A stretch of DNA of 64,000 nucleotides from assembly GCF_022698165.1 (NCBI RefSeq), contig NZ_JALDAY010000020.1:62001-126000 (forward strand), in the 5' to 3' direction. The translations under genes were made by a program, and so were the position numbers. This document shows positions 8,488 to 16,344 of this stretch, piece by piece. Position 1 is the stretch's first letter. Each line of letters begins with the position of its first letter. This DNA comes from Streptomyces cylindrosporus. Its GTDB lineage: Bacteria; Actinomycetota; Actinomycetes; Streptomycetales; Streptomycetaceae. The notes under the pieces were generated by a model. That model saw only the letters and a program-made list of their open reading frames with translations. It ran no database searches and was not told the origin of the DNA.

Positions 8488-9765
8488 GTGGGCCTTGTCG
8501 TGCAGAAGTACGGAGGCTCCTCCGTAGCCGATGCCGAGGGCATCAAGCGCGTCGCCAAGCGAATCGTGGAAGCGAAGAAGAACGGCAACCAGGTGGTTGT
8601 CGTCGTTTCCGCGATGGGCGACACGACGGACGAGCTGATCGATCTCGCCGAGCAGGTATCCCCGATGCCTGCCGGGCGTGAGTTCGACATGCTGCTGACC
8701 GCCGGAGAGCGTATCTCCATGGCCCTGCTGGCCATGGCGATCAAAAACCTGGGCCACGAGGCCCAGTCGTTCACCGGCAGCCAGGCAGGCGTCATCACCG
8801 ACTCGGTCCACAACAAAGCCCGGATCATCGACGTCACCCCGGGCCGTATCCGGGAGTCGCTGGACAAGGGCAACATCGCCATCGTCGCCGGCTTCCAGGG
8901 CGTCAGCCAGGACAAGAAGGACATCACCACGCTGGGACGCGGTGGGTCCGACACCACGGCCGTGGCGCTGGCCGCCGCGCTCGACGCCGAGGTCTGCGAG
9001 ATCTACACCGACGTCGACGGCGTGTTCACCGCCGACCCGCGCGTGGTGAAGAAGGCGAAGAAGATCGACTGGATCTCCTTCGAGGACATGCTGGAACTCG
9101 CCGCCTCCGGTTCCAAGGTGCTGCTCCACCGCTGTGTGGAGTACGCCCGCCGTTACAACATCCCGATCCACGTCCGGTCCAGCTTCAGCGGACTGCAGGG
9201 CACATGGGTCAGCAGCGAACCGATCGAGCAAGGGGACAAGAAGGTGGAGCAGGCCATCATCTCCGGTGTCGCGCACGACACCTCCGAGGCCAAGGTCACG
9301 GTCGTCGGCGTGCCGGACAAGCCGGGCGAGGCCGCCTCGATCTTCCGCGCCATCGCCGACGCCGAGATCAACATCGACATGGTCGTGCAGAACGTCTCGG
9401 CCGCGTCGACGGGCCTGACCGACATCTCCTTCACCCTCCCCAAGACCGAGGGCCGCAAGGCCATCGACGCCCTGGAGAAGGCGAAGGCGGTCATCGGCTT
9501 CGACTCGCTGCGCTACGACGACCAGATCGGCAAGATCTCCCTGGTCGGCGCCGGCATGAAGACCAACCCGGGCGTCACCGCCTCCTTCTTCGAGGCGCTC
9601 TCCGACGCCGGCGTGAACATCGAGCTGATCTCGACCTCCGAGATCCGCATCTCGGTCGTCACCCGCGCCGACGACGTCCCGGAGGCCGTCCAGGCCGTCC
9701 ACTCCGCCTTCGGCCTCGACTCCGACACCGCCGAGGCGGTCGTGTACGGCGGCACCGGGCGATGA
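8488..9765 (+). CDS. ask: Aspartate kinase (Ask/LysC)
   Basis: 425 aa. It phosphorylates L-aspartate, the entry to Lys, Met, Thr, Ile and diaminopimelate synthesis. Kinase domain about 1-245 with KYGGSS at 6-11, TAGERISMALLAM, and the GRGGSDTTAVALAAAL loop. Two ACT domains follow at about 265-425 (VTVVGVPDKPGEAA and ISLVGAGMKTNPGVTA). The regulatory half binds Lys/Thr in relatives. GTG start at 8488 has GAGGAG upstream. The gene overlaps asd by 4 bp (ATGA), so the pathway's first two enzymes are coupled. An in-frame internal GTG at codon 253 could start the separate beta subunit known from other actinobacteria. Confidence 0.97.
   Translation: MGLVVQKYGGSSVADAEGIKRVAKRIVEAKKNGNQVVVVVSAMGDTTDELIDLAEQVSPMPAGREFDMLLTAGERISMALLAMAIKNLGHEAQSFTGSQAGVITDSVHNKARIIDVTPGRIRESLDKGNIAIVAGFQGVSQDKKDITTLGRGGSDTTAVALAAALDAEVCEIYTDVDGVFTADPRVVKKAKKIDWISFEDMLELAASGSKVLLHRCVEYARRYNIPIHVRSSFSGLQGTWVSSEPIEQGDKKVEQAIISGVAHDTSEAKVTVVGVPDKPGEAASIFRAIADAEINIDMVVQNVSAASTGLTDISFTLPKTEGRKAIDALEKAKAVIGFDSLRYDDQIGKISLVGAGMKTNPGVTASFFEALSDAGVNIELISTSEIRISVVTRADDVPEAVQAVHSAFGLDSDTAEAVVYGGTGR
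9228..9246 (+). promoter_or_regulatory. Candidate internal start for Ask beta subunit
   Basis: An in-frame GTG at 9244 (codon 253, before EQAIISGVAHDTSEAK) is preceded by purine-rich AAGGGGACAAGAAG. In Corynebacterium and Bacillus a separate regulatory beta polypeptide begins at just this point before the ACT domains. The site is visible; use in this organism is inferred. Confidence 0.45.
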
Positions 9766-10814
9766 CCGTACGCCCGACGCTCGCGGTCGTCGGTGCGACC
9801 GGAGCCGTCGGCACGGTCATGCTTCAGATCCTGTCCCAGCACGCGGACATCTGGGGCGAGATCCGTCTGATCGCCTCGCCGCGCTCGGCCGGCCGCAAGC
9901 TGGCCGTGCGCGGCGGGGAGGTCGAGGTGGTCGCGCTCACCGAGGCCGCCTTCGACGGGGTCGACGTCGCCATGTTCGACGTACCCGACGAGGTGTCCGA
10001 GCGGTGGGCGCCGATCGCCGCCGCCAAGGGCGCGGTCGTGGTGGACAACTCGGGCGCCTTCCGGATGGATCCCGAGGTGCCGCTCGTGGTGCCCGAGGTC
10101 AACCCGCACAAGGTGCGCGTACGGCCGCGCGGGATCATCGCCAACCCCAACTGCACCACCCTCTCCATGATCGTCGCTCTGGGCGCGCTGCACGCCGAGT
10201 TCGGCCTGCGCGAGCTGGTGGTCTCCTCGTACCAGGCCGTCAGCGGGGCCGGTCGGGCCGGCGTCGAGACCCTGCGGCAGCAGCTGGCGCTGGTCGCCGG
10301 CACGGAGCTCGGGACCAGCCCCGGTGACGTACGGCGGGCCGTCGGCGACAACACCGGGCCGTTCCCGGAGCCGGTCGCGCTGAACGTCGTACCGTGGGCC
10401 GGGTCGCTGCGCGAGGACGGCTGGTCCTCGGAGGAGATGAAGGTGCGGGACGAGACCCGCAAGATCCTCGGACTGCCGGACCTGCCCGTCGCGGTGACCT
10501 GCGTACGGGTCCCGGTCGTCACCACGCACTCCCTCACCGTGCACGCCCGCTTCCAGGGCGAGGTCACCGTCGACGGGGCCCGTGAGATTCTCGCCACCGC
10601 CCCCGGCGTCGTCCTCTTCGACGATCCGGCCGCCGGCGAGTTCCCGACACCCGCCGACGTGGTGGGCACCGATCCGACCTGGGTGGGCCGGGTCCGGCGG
10701 GCGCTCGACGATCCGACCGCCCTCGAACTCTTTGTTTGCGGCGACAACCTGCGCAAGGGCGCGGCCCTCAACACCGCGCAGATCGCGGAACTGGTGGCGG
10801 TCGAGTTCGGGTGA
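9762..10814 (+). CDS. asd: Aspartate-semialdehyde dehydrogenase
   Basis: 350 aa. It reduces aspartyl phosphate with NADPH to aspartate semialdehyde, directly after Ask. The Rossmann motif VVGATGAVG is at 8-16, and the active-site Cys131 is in NPNCTTL. Later motifs are SSYQAVSGAGRAG, the His-containing HSLTVHARF, and the C-terminal GDNLRKGAALNTAQIAE. ATG overlaps the ask stop codon. Length and motifs are normal for the family. Confidence 0.97.
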   Translation: MTVRPTLAVVGATGAVGTVMLQILSQHADIWGEIRLIASPRSAGRKLAVRGGEVEVVALTEAAFDGVDVAMFDVPDEVSERWAPIAAAKGAVVVDNSGAFRMDPEVPLVVPEVNPHKVRVRPRGIIANPNCTTLSMIVALGALHAEFGLRELVVSSYQAVSGAGRAGVETLRQQLALVAGTELGTSPGDVRRAVGDNTGPFPEPVALNVVPWAGSLREDGWSSEEMKVRDETRKILGLPDLPVAVTCVRVPVVTTHSLTVHARFQGEVTVDGAREILATAPGVVLFDDPAAGEFPTPADVVGTDPTWVGRVRRALDDPTALELFVCGDNLRKGAALNTAQIAELVAVEFG

Positions 10815-10900
10815 CACCAGGTGACCATGGTCGCGCTCCCATGACGTGCCGTGTTGCCCGCAACACATGTACAAGAAAAGGGTTACCGACGGAAAAGCCC

Positions 10901-10928
10901 TGGCTGTGGGCTAGTCGGTTTGTAGGAT
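10901..10928 (+). promoter_or_regulatory. Possible promoter upstream of sigma operon
   Basis: TGGCTG (10901-10906), a 16-bp spacer and TAGGAT (10923-10928) match the relaxed Streptomyces vegetative pattern TTGACN-16/18-TAGRRT. It would give a leader of about 320 nt before the sigma gene, with the hairpin at 11002-11037 inside it, so read-through of that hairpin could be regulated. Confidence 0.35.
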
Positions 10929-11001
10929 CTGTGGGCGATGTGTGTCCGGAGTAATGGTCCGGACCACTTGCCCCGGGCCGCCCGGGCGTCCGAAGATTTC
11001 C

Positions 11002-11037
11002 CTCCCCGCCCTTCGCAACCGCGCGAAGGGCGGGGAG
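11002..11037. terminator. Perfect 15-bp hairpin
   Basis: CTCCCCGCCCTTCGC (11002-11016) pairs without mismatch with 11023-11037 around a 6-nt loop. No long U tract follows, as is usual in Streptomyces. It lies 187 bp after asd and may end asd transcription or attenuate the sigma operon. Confidence 0.6.
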
Positions 11038-11253
11038 CGTCTTTGCGAACGCCCTTCGGGGGAGCGGGGACGCTTGGTGAGGCGTGGGGACGCCTCGGTC
11101 ATTCAGGGACATAGGGGAAGAGCGGGTAGGCATGAGGGCGCTTGACGCACGGTCGGTTGCGCTGCCTGACACCAGACGTCCGGCTGCGGCACATGACGCA
11201 AAAGTGACGCCCGGCACGTACAACCCTCACGGGGTGGAGCGTGTCCAACTGGC

Positions 11254-11931
11254 GTGGCAGAGGTTCTCGACTTCCAGGCAGCGACCCGCGGTACGGCTCT
11301 ACGGCCGCCCCGCCCGTCGCTCCGACCCCGCATGCCCGGTGCGCCCGGCGGCGGCATGCCGGTGATCGCGCCCATGCCCGCGGCGCGGCCCACCCGCATA
11401 CCGAATCAGCGCGACGGCGCCGACGACACCGCGGCGGCCGGCACGACCGTCGACCACCTCACCGAGACGTATCGCGCCCACTACCGCTCGCTGCTCGGCC
11501 TCGCCGCCCTCCTGCTCGACGACACCGCCTCCTGCGAGGACGTCGTCCAGGAGGCCTTCATCCGCGTGCACTCCGCGCGCAAACGCGTCCGTGACCCCGA
11601 GAAGACGCTCGCCTACCTGCGTCAGACGGTCGTCAACCTCTCCCGCTCCGCGCTGCGCCGCCGCATCCTGGGCCTCAAGCTCCTGTCCAAGCCGATGCCG
11701 GACATGGCGAGCGCCGAGGAGGGCGCGTACGACCAGCTGGAGCGCGACTCCCTGATCAAGGCGATGAAGGGCCTGCAGCGCCGCCAGCGCGAGGTCCTGG
11801 TGCTGCGCTACTTCGCGGACATGACCGAGGCCCAGGTCGCCGAGACGCTCGGCATATCCCTCGGCTCGGTCAAGGCGTACGGCTCCCGCGGCATCGCGGC
11901 GCTCCGCATCGCGATGGAGGCGCCGGCATGA
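11254..11931 (+). CDS. ECF-type RNA polymerase sigma factor (SigE family)
   Basis: 225 aa. A variable N-terminal 65 residues rich in Pro, Arg and Ala come before sigma region 2 (YRAHYRSLLGLAALLLDDTASCEDVVQEAFIRV, split here by the recognition helix) and region 4 (LQRRQREVLVLRYFADMTEAQVAETLGISLGSVKAYGSRG). GTG at 11254 gives the only start that keeps the upstream residues in frame; its ribosome site is poor (GGAG at -15). The stop overlaps the next gene by 4 bp (ATGA). The next gene encodes a single-pass membrane protein, so this is probably a membrane-controlled sigma factor. The same pair follows asd in other streptomycetes as far as I recall. Confidence 0.93.
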   Translation: MAEVLDFQAATRGTALRPPRPSLRPRMPGAPGGGMPVIAPMPAARPTRIPNQRDGADDTAAAGTTVDHLTETYRAHYRSLLGLAALLLDDTASCEDVVQEAFIRVHSARKRVRDPEKTLAYLRQTVVNLSRSALRRRILGLKLLSKPMPDMASAEEGAYDQLERDSLIKAMKGLQRRQREVLVLRYFADMTEAQVAETLGISLGSVKAYGSRGIAALRIAMEAPA

Positions 11932-13088
11932 ACAAGGACGGCGAGGGACGTGACTCCCATGAGCGCCATGAGCCCTTCGCATGGCACGAGCCGACAAGAC
12001 AGCCCGAGCAAGAGCACACGCCATCGCACGCTGGGAACGGAACTGTGAACCACGGCCAGGACGACCGGAGCCCCGAGGGGTTCGACTCGGACGAGCTGGC
12101 GCTGCGCAGGATGCTGCACCAGGCGGTGCAGACGGTCGAGCCGCGCGAAGGCGCCCTGGACCACCTGCGCAAGGCCGTCCCCGCCCGCCGGGCGCGCAAG
12201 CGGCAGGCCGTCGTCGGCATGGCGGCCGCGGCCCTGTTCATCGGCACCGCCGTCCCCGCCCTCGTGCACGTGTCCAACTCCACCGGCTCCGACGTCAACC
12301 CCTCGACCGTCGGCCAGGCCTCCCAGGCCCAGGGCGGGTCGAGCCAGGGAAAAAACGCCGACGGCAGTGAGAGCACCGCCGGCGGCGGCTCCGGCTCCTC
12401 GCCGGGCAAGGACAAGGGCGACACCAAGGGCGACGGCAAGGGCAAGAACACCGGCTCGGCGGCGGGCGGCAGCGCGGGCACCGACCCGTCGGCCACCAGC
12501 GCCTCGGCCCCCGTCTGCACGGCCGACCAGCTCGGCTCGCCCACCTCGACCGTGGGCAGCGCCGACGCCGCGAACACGGTCTACGGCACCTTCCGCGTCG
12601 TCAACATCTCCACCACGTCCTGCACGGTCGGCGGGCCCGGTTCGGTGAGCACGCAGACGGCGGGCGCCGCGGACGCCTCGAAGATCATCCTGGCCCGGCA
12701 TGTGTCGGGGGACGGCGCGTCCGGCCTGCCCGACCCGTCCACCGAGGTCACCTCGCTCCTGCTGGCTCCGGGCGCGGCCTACGAGGTCAAGTTCGCCTGG
12801 GTCCCCTCGGAGAGCTGCCCCAGCACCGGCACCAGCACGGGCGGCACGACCGACGGCGGCGCCACCGCCGACCCGACCCCCACCGGGGACAGCAGCACCT
12901 CCTCCGGCTCCGCCTCCAGCGGCACGGACAGCGGCGTGACCACGCAGCTGGTCAGGGAGGACGGCACCCAGGACGGCAGCGTGACCGTGTCCCACACGAC
13001 GGAGGCGGGCTCACCGACGGTCTCGGCGACCGTGTCCAACGCGTGCGCGGGGACCGTGATCTACACCGGAGTGCTGGCCGGGGCGTGA
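11928..13088 (+). CDS. Single-pass membrane protein, putative partner of the sigma factor
   Basis: 386 aa. The cytoplasmic N-terminus (about 1-92) ends in the very basic PARRARKRQ, followed by one TM helix (VVGMAAAALFIGTAVPALVHV, split across 94-115). A Ser/Gly/Thr/Lys-rich low-complexity linker (120-190) leads to an extracytoplasmic domain with five Cys (APVCTADQ, TSCTVGG, ESCPST and SNACAGT among them). Asp/Ser/Gly-rich segments (GTSTGGTTDGG) interrupt that domain. It overlaps the sigma gene by 4 bp. The layout resembles an anti-sigma factor with an outside sensor, but no ZAS or recognised anti-sigma motif is visible, so this role is inferred from position. Confidence 0.8.
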   Translation: MNKDGEGRDSHERHEPFAWHEPTRQPEQEHTPSHAGNGTVNHGQDDRSPEGFDSDELALRRMLHQAVQTVEPREGALDHLRKAVPARRARKRQAVVGMAAAALFIGTAVPALVHVSNSTGSDVNPSTVGQASQAQGGSSQGKNADGSESTAGGGSGSSPGKDKGDTKGDGKGKNTGSAAGGSAGTDPSATSASAPVCTADQLGSPTSTVGSADAANTVYGTFRVVNISTTSCTVGGPGSVSTQTAGAADASKIILARHVSGDGASGLPDPSTEVTSLLLAPGAAYEVKFAWVPSESCPSTGTSTGGTTDGGATADPTPTGDSSTSSGSASSGTDSGVTTQLVREDGTQDGSVTVSHTTEAGSPTVSATVSNACAGTVIYTGVLAGA

Positions 13089-13131
13089 CGAGGGCGGGTC
13101 CTCACACAGCGGGTCCTCACCCAGCTGGTTC

Positions 13132-13929
13132 TCACACGCCGGACGAGCTGGTCGCGCTCACCGGCTCCTCCTCGGTCACCAGCCCCATCTCCGCGTCCCG
13201 GGCGAACTCGACCTCGCGGCGCAGCAGCCGGAACCACATGAACACCACGAAGCCGGCGAAGACGAACCACTCCCCGGTGTAGCCCAGGTTCTGGAACGCC
13301 TTCAGGTCCAGCCCGGAGTCCGCCGGCGCCGTCGCGGGCACGGCCTTCATCCCGGCGTCGGCCTTGCCCAGCGTGACCCACGCGTCGTACACGTCGTACG
13401 GCACGAGGTTCACCAGCGACGCCGCGCTGATCGCCGCGGTCTGCCCGTCCGGCAGCCCGCCCTGCGCGCTCACCCCGTTGTCCCCCGGCGTCTCGGACGC
13501 CTGGAGCGCACCGGTGACGGTGACCTCGCCGGTGGGCGCGGCGGGCGCCTTCGCGGCGTCGGCGGAACCCGGCAGCCAGCCGCGCACGACGGGCAGCGCC
13601 TTGCCGCCGTCGGTGCGCAGCAGCGTCAGCACGTAGTACCCGTTCCGGCCGTCGAGTTGACGGTCGGGGACGAGAAGCTGCTTGCCGTACCGCCCGGTCG
13701 CGGTGATCTGCCGCCCCGAGGTCGACTTGTCCACAGGCAGCATCTCCCGCAGCGGACGGGCCGTCTCGTGCCGGTCCGCCGAGATCTGCTCGGTGGCGTC
13801 ACGGTGGTCCTGCACACGGTCCTCGAAGCGGCTCAGCTGCCATGACCCCATGAAGACGCAGAAGGGGATGGCGAGCAGCACGAAGACGTTGATCCCCCAC
13901 CAGCGGGGCGTCAGCAGAAACCGGTACAC
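13132..13929 (-). CDS. SURF1-family cytochrome oxidase assembly protein
   Basis: 265 aa. SURF1 topology: TM1 near the N-terminus (about 11-28, WGINVFVLLAIPFCVFMGSW), the conserved LSRFEDR after it, a large extracytoplasmic domain with VRGWLPG and GYYVLTLL, and TM2 near the C-terminus (WFVFAGFVVFMWFRLLRRE, about 221-239). The family helps assemble haem a in aa3-type cytochrome c oxidase. GTG start at 13929. Monocistronic here, convergent with the sigma operon (43-bp gap). Confidence 0.92.
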   Translation of the reverse strand: MYRFLLTPRWWGINVFVLLAIPFCVFMGSWQLSRFEDRVQDHRDATEQISADRHETARPLREMLPVDKSTSGRQITATGRYGKQLLVPDRQLDGRNGYYVLTLLRTDGGKALPVVRGWLPGSADAAKAPAAPTGEVTVTGALQASETPGDNGVSAQGGLPDGQTAAISAASLVNLVPYDVYDAWVTLGKADAGMKAVPATAPADSGLDLKAFQNLGYTGEWFVFAGFVVFMWFRLLRREVEFARDAEMGLVTEEEPVSATSSSGV

Positions 13930-14269
13930 GCTTTCAAAGGTACGGGGCTGCTCCGCGGGAGGGGGCCGCGGGGTTCAGTACCGCACCGTCGATATGCCGT
14001 AGATCTCCTCCAGCCCCACCCTGAAGTGCGCCCAGCTCACGACCTGTCCCGGCTCGGCGATGATCCGATCGCGGGTCTGCGGCAGGTTGTGGACGGCAAG
14101 CTCTTGACTGTCTTGCGCAGATCGGTCATGTCGAAAAGTCTGCACCTCGCCACTGACAACGACGTCACCCGCCTGCTCGCGGGTGCGGTTGGTAAGCGGC
14201 CGGTAGAAGTTATCCACAGGCTGAGGACCTCGCCAGCGGATTGTCTGTGAAGGCAGGCACTATGGGGCC
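13930..14269. other. Intergenic interval SURF1 to S9 peptidase
   Basis: 340 bp. An 80-codon frame on the minus strand (13975-14217, MDNFYRPLTN to GISTVRY) spans most of it, but codon usage is not typical of this genome and no family is recognised. It may be a decayed gene. The plus-strand side must hold the peptidase promoter. Nothing else is seen. Confidence 0.5.
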
Positions 14270-16105
14270 ATGACTGAGAGCAACGGGTCCGCTTCGCCCA
14301 AGCGGACCGAGGAGATGCCGGACTGGGAGAAGCGCTTCCGGGCGCCGCGGGTGTCGCTGCCCGACTGGGCGGAGGACGCACCGGACCGCTCCCTGTTCGT
14401 GTCGAACGCGACGGGGACGTACGAGCTGTACGCCTGGGACCGGGCGACGGGCGAACAGCGCCAGGTCACGGACCGGCCGAACGGCACGACGGACGGCGTG
14501 CTCTCCCCGGACGGCGCGTGGATCTGGTGGTTCGACGACAAGGACGGCGACGAATTCGGCATCTGGCGCCGACAGCCCTTCGAGGGCGGCCCGGACGAAC
14601 CCGCCGCCCCCGGCCTGGAGGCCTCCTACCCGGCGGGCCTGGCCCTGGGCCGCGACGGCCGCACGGCGATCGTCGGCCGCTCCACGGACGAGGAGGGTAC
14701 GACGATCCACCTCGCCCGCACCGGCTCCGAGCCCGTGGAGATCTACCGCCACCGCGAGTCGGCGGGCGTCGGCGACCTCTCCCACGACGGCACGCTGATC
14801 GCCATCGAGCACACCGAGCACGGCGACGCGATGCACTCGGCGCTGCGCGTCCTGCGCCCCGACGGCACGCCGGTCGCCGAACTCGACGACACCAAGGGCG
14901 GCACGGAGGAACTGGGCCTGGAGGTCCTGGGCTTCGCGCCGGTCGACGGCGACACCCGCCTGCTGATCGGCCACCAGCGCCGGGGCCGCTGGGAGCCGCT
15001 GGTGTGGGACGTGGCGACGGGCGAGGAGACCGACCTCGCCCTCGACCTGCCCGGCGACGTCGGCGCCGAGTGGTACCCGGACGGCACGGGCCTGCTCATC
15101 GCGCACAGCTTCGAGGCCCGCAGCGAGCTCTTCCGGTACGACCTCGCGAGCGGCGCCCTGGAGAAGGTGCCGACCCCGCCCGGCTCGGTCTCCGGCGCGA
15201 CGGCCCGGCCCGACGGCAGCGTGGAGTACCTGTGGTCGTCGGCCGCCGAGCCGTCGGCGGTCCGCTCGACGACGGGCAAGGTGGTCCTGGACCCGCCCGG
15301 CATGAAGTCCCCGGGTTCGGTGCCGGTGGAGGACGTGTGGGTGGAGGGCCCCGGCGGCCGCATCCACGCGCTGGTCCAGAAGCCGGCGGACGCGGACGGC
15401 CCGCTGCCGACGGTCTTCGACATCCACGGCGGCCCCACCTGGCACGACTCCGACGCCTTCGCGGCGGGCCCGGCGGCCTGGGTGGACCACGGCTACGCGG
15501 TGGTCCGCGTCAACTACCGCGGCTCCACGGGCTACGGCCGCGCATGGACCGACGCCCTGAAGCACAGGGTCGGCCTCATCGAGCTGGAGGACATCGCCGC
15601 GGTCCGCGACTGGGCGGTGGAATCGGGCCTGGCGGACCCCGACCGCCTCATCCTCACCGGCGGCTCGTGGGGCGGCTACCTCACCCTCCTCGGCCTCGGC
15701 ACCCAGCCGGATGCGTGGACCCTGGGCATCGCGGCGGTCCCCGTCGCCGACTACGTCACGGCGTACCACGACGAGATGGAAGCGCTGAAGGCCATGGACC
15801 GCACGCTCCTGGGCGGCACCCCGGAGGAGGTCCCCGACCGCTTCGAGGCCTCGTCCCCCCTGACCTACGTCGACAAGGTCAAGGCCCCGGTCTACATCTC
15901 GGCGGGCGTCAACGACCCCCGCTGCCCGATCCGCCAGATCGAGAACTACGTGAAACGCCTGGAGGCGAGAGCAGCACCCCACGAGGTGTACCGCTACGAC
16001 GCGGGCCACGGCTCCCTGGTGGTCGACGAACGCATCAAGCAGGTCCGCTTGGAACTGGACTTTGCGGAGAGGTACTTGGGGGGTGAGACCGAGAAGCAGG
16101 CCTAG
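14270..16105 (+). CDS. S9-family prolyl oligopeptidase-type serine peptidase
   Basis: 611 aa, no signal peptide, so cytoplasmic. The N-terminal seven-bladed beta-propeller (about 35-340) shows repeats such as LFVSNATGTYELYAWD and GVLSPDGAWIWWF. The C-terminal alpha/beta hydrolase (about 345-605) has the oxyanion region DIHGGPTWH, nucleophile Ser466 in GGSWGGY, the acid in VNDPRCPI and His in AGHGSLV. It resembles acylaminoacyl peptidases and dipeptidyl peptidases; substrate unknown. Stands alone between tandem repeats and the short gap before it. Confidence 0.93.
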   Translation: MTESNGSASPKRTEEMPDWEKRFRAPRVSLPDWAEDAPDRSLFVSNATGTYELYAWDRATGEQRQVTDRPNGTTDGVLSPDGAWIWWFDDKDGDEFGIWRRQPFEGGPDEPAAPGLEASYPAGLALGRDGRTAIVGRSTDEEGTTIHLARTGSEPVEIYRHRESAGVGDLSHDGTLIAIEHTEHGDAMHSALRVLRPDGTPVAELDDTKGGTEELGLEVLGFAPVDGDTRLLIGHQRRGRWEPLVWDVATGEETDLALDLPGDVGAEWYPDGTGLLIAHSFEARSELFRYDLASGALEKVPTPPGSVSGATARPDGSVEYLWSSAAEPSAVRSTTGKVVLDPPGMKSPGSVPVEDVWVEGPGGRIHALVQKPADADGPLPTVFDIHGGPTWHDSDAFAAGPAAWVDHGYAVVRVNYRGSTGYGRAWTDALKHRVGLIELEDIAAVRDWAVESGLADPDRLILTGGSWGGYLTLLGLGTQPDAWTLGIAAVPVADYVTAYHDEMEALKAMDRTLLGGTPEEVPDRFEASSPLTYVDKVKAPVYISAGVNDPRCPIRQIENYVKRLEARAAPHEVYRYDAGHGSLVVDERIKQVRLELDFAERYLGGETEKQA

Positions 16106-16121
16106 GCGCGGGATCGCGAAG

Positions 16122-16235
16122 CCTGCGGGCCGTTGGGCCGTGCCGTCCTACGCACGCAGCCTGCGGGCGGTCGGGCCGTGCCGTCCTACGCACGCAGCCT
16201 GTGGGCGGTCGGGCCGCCTGTGCCTGCAACGCCGC
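16122..16235. repeat. 38-bp tandem repeat, three units
   Basis: Units start at 16122, 16160 and 16198. Units 1 and 2 share TGCCGTCCTACGCACGCAG exactly; unit 3 degenerates after 19 bp. GC-rich, directly after the peptidase stop codon. It may be a slipped-strand expansion in the 3' untranslated region. The remaining bases to 16344 repeat GGGC/CTGCGGGC phrases without a gene. Confidence 0.8.
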
Positions 16236-16344
16236 GCCGTCTGCGGGCAGTCGTGCCGCTGGGGCGGCACGGGTGGGCGCAGGCGGCACCCCGCCAGCGC
16301 GGGTGAGCGACAGGCCGGTACTCCGCCCCAGCGCCCCGCACCCG

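Larger units (their letters stand above)
10815..11253. other. Intergenic region asd to sigma factor
   Basis: 439 bp with no convincing gene. It contains a possible vegetative promoter (10901-10928), a strong perfect hairpin (11002-11037) and a GC-rich stretch with the repeated phrase CGCCCTTCG. A short ATG frame from 10936 (MCVRSNGPDHL) has atypical composition and was not accepted. Confidence 0.6.

Noticed and set aside
10936..11111. Leader peptide (MCVRSNGPDHL) before the sigma gene
   Set aside because: No ribosome site, and the frame passes through the perfect hairpin with unlikely residues.
13975..14217. 80-codon minus-strand frame before the S9 peptidase
   Set aside because: Codon use is atypical, no family is recognised and no ribosome site is clear. 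Mentioned in the interval note only.
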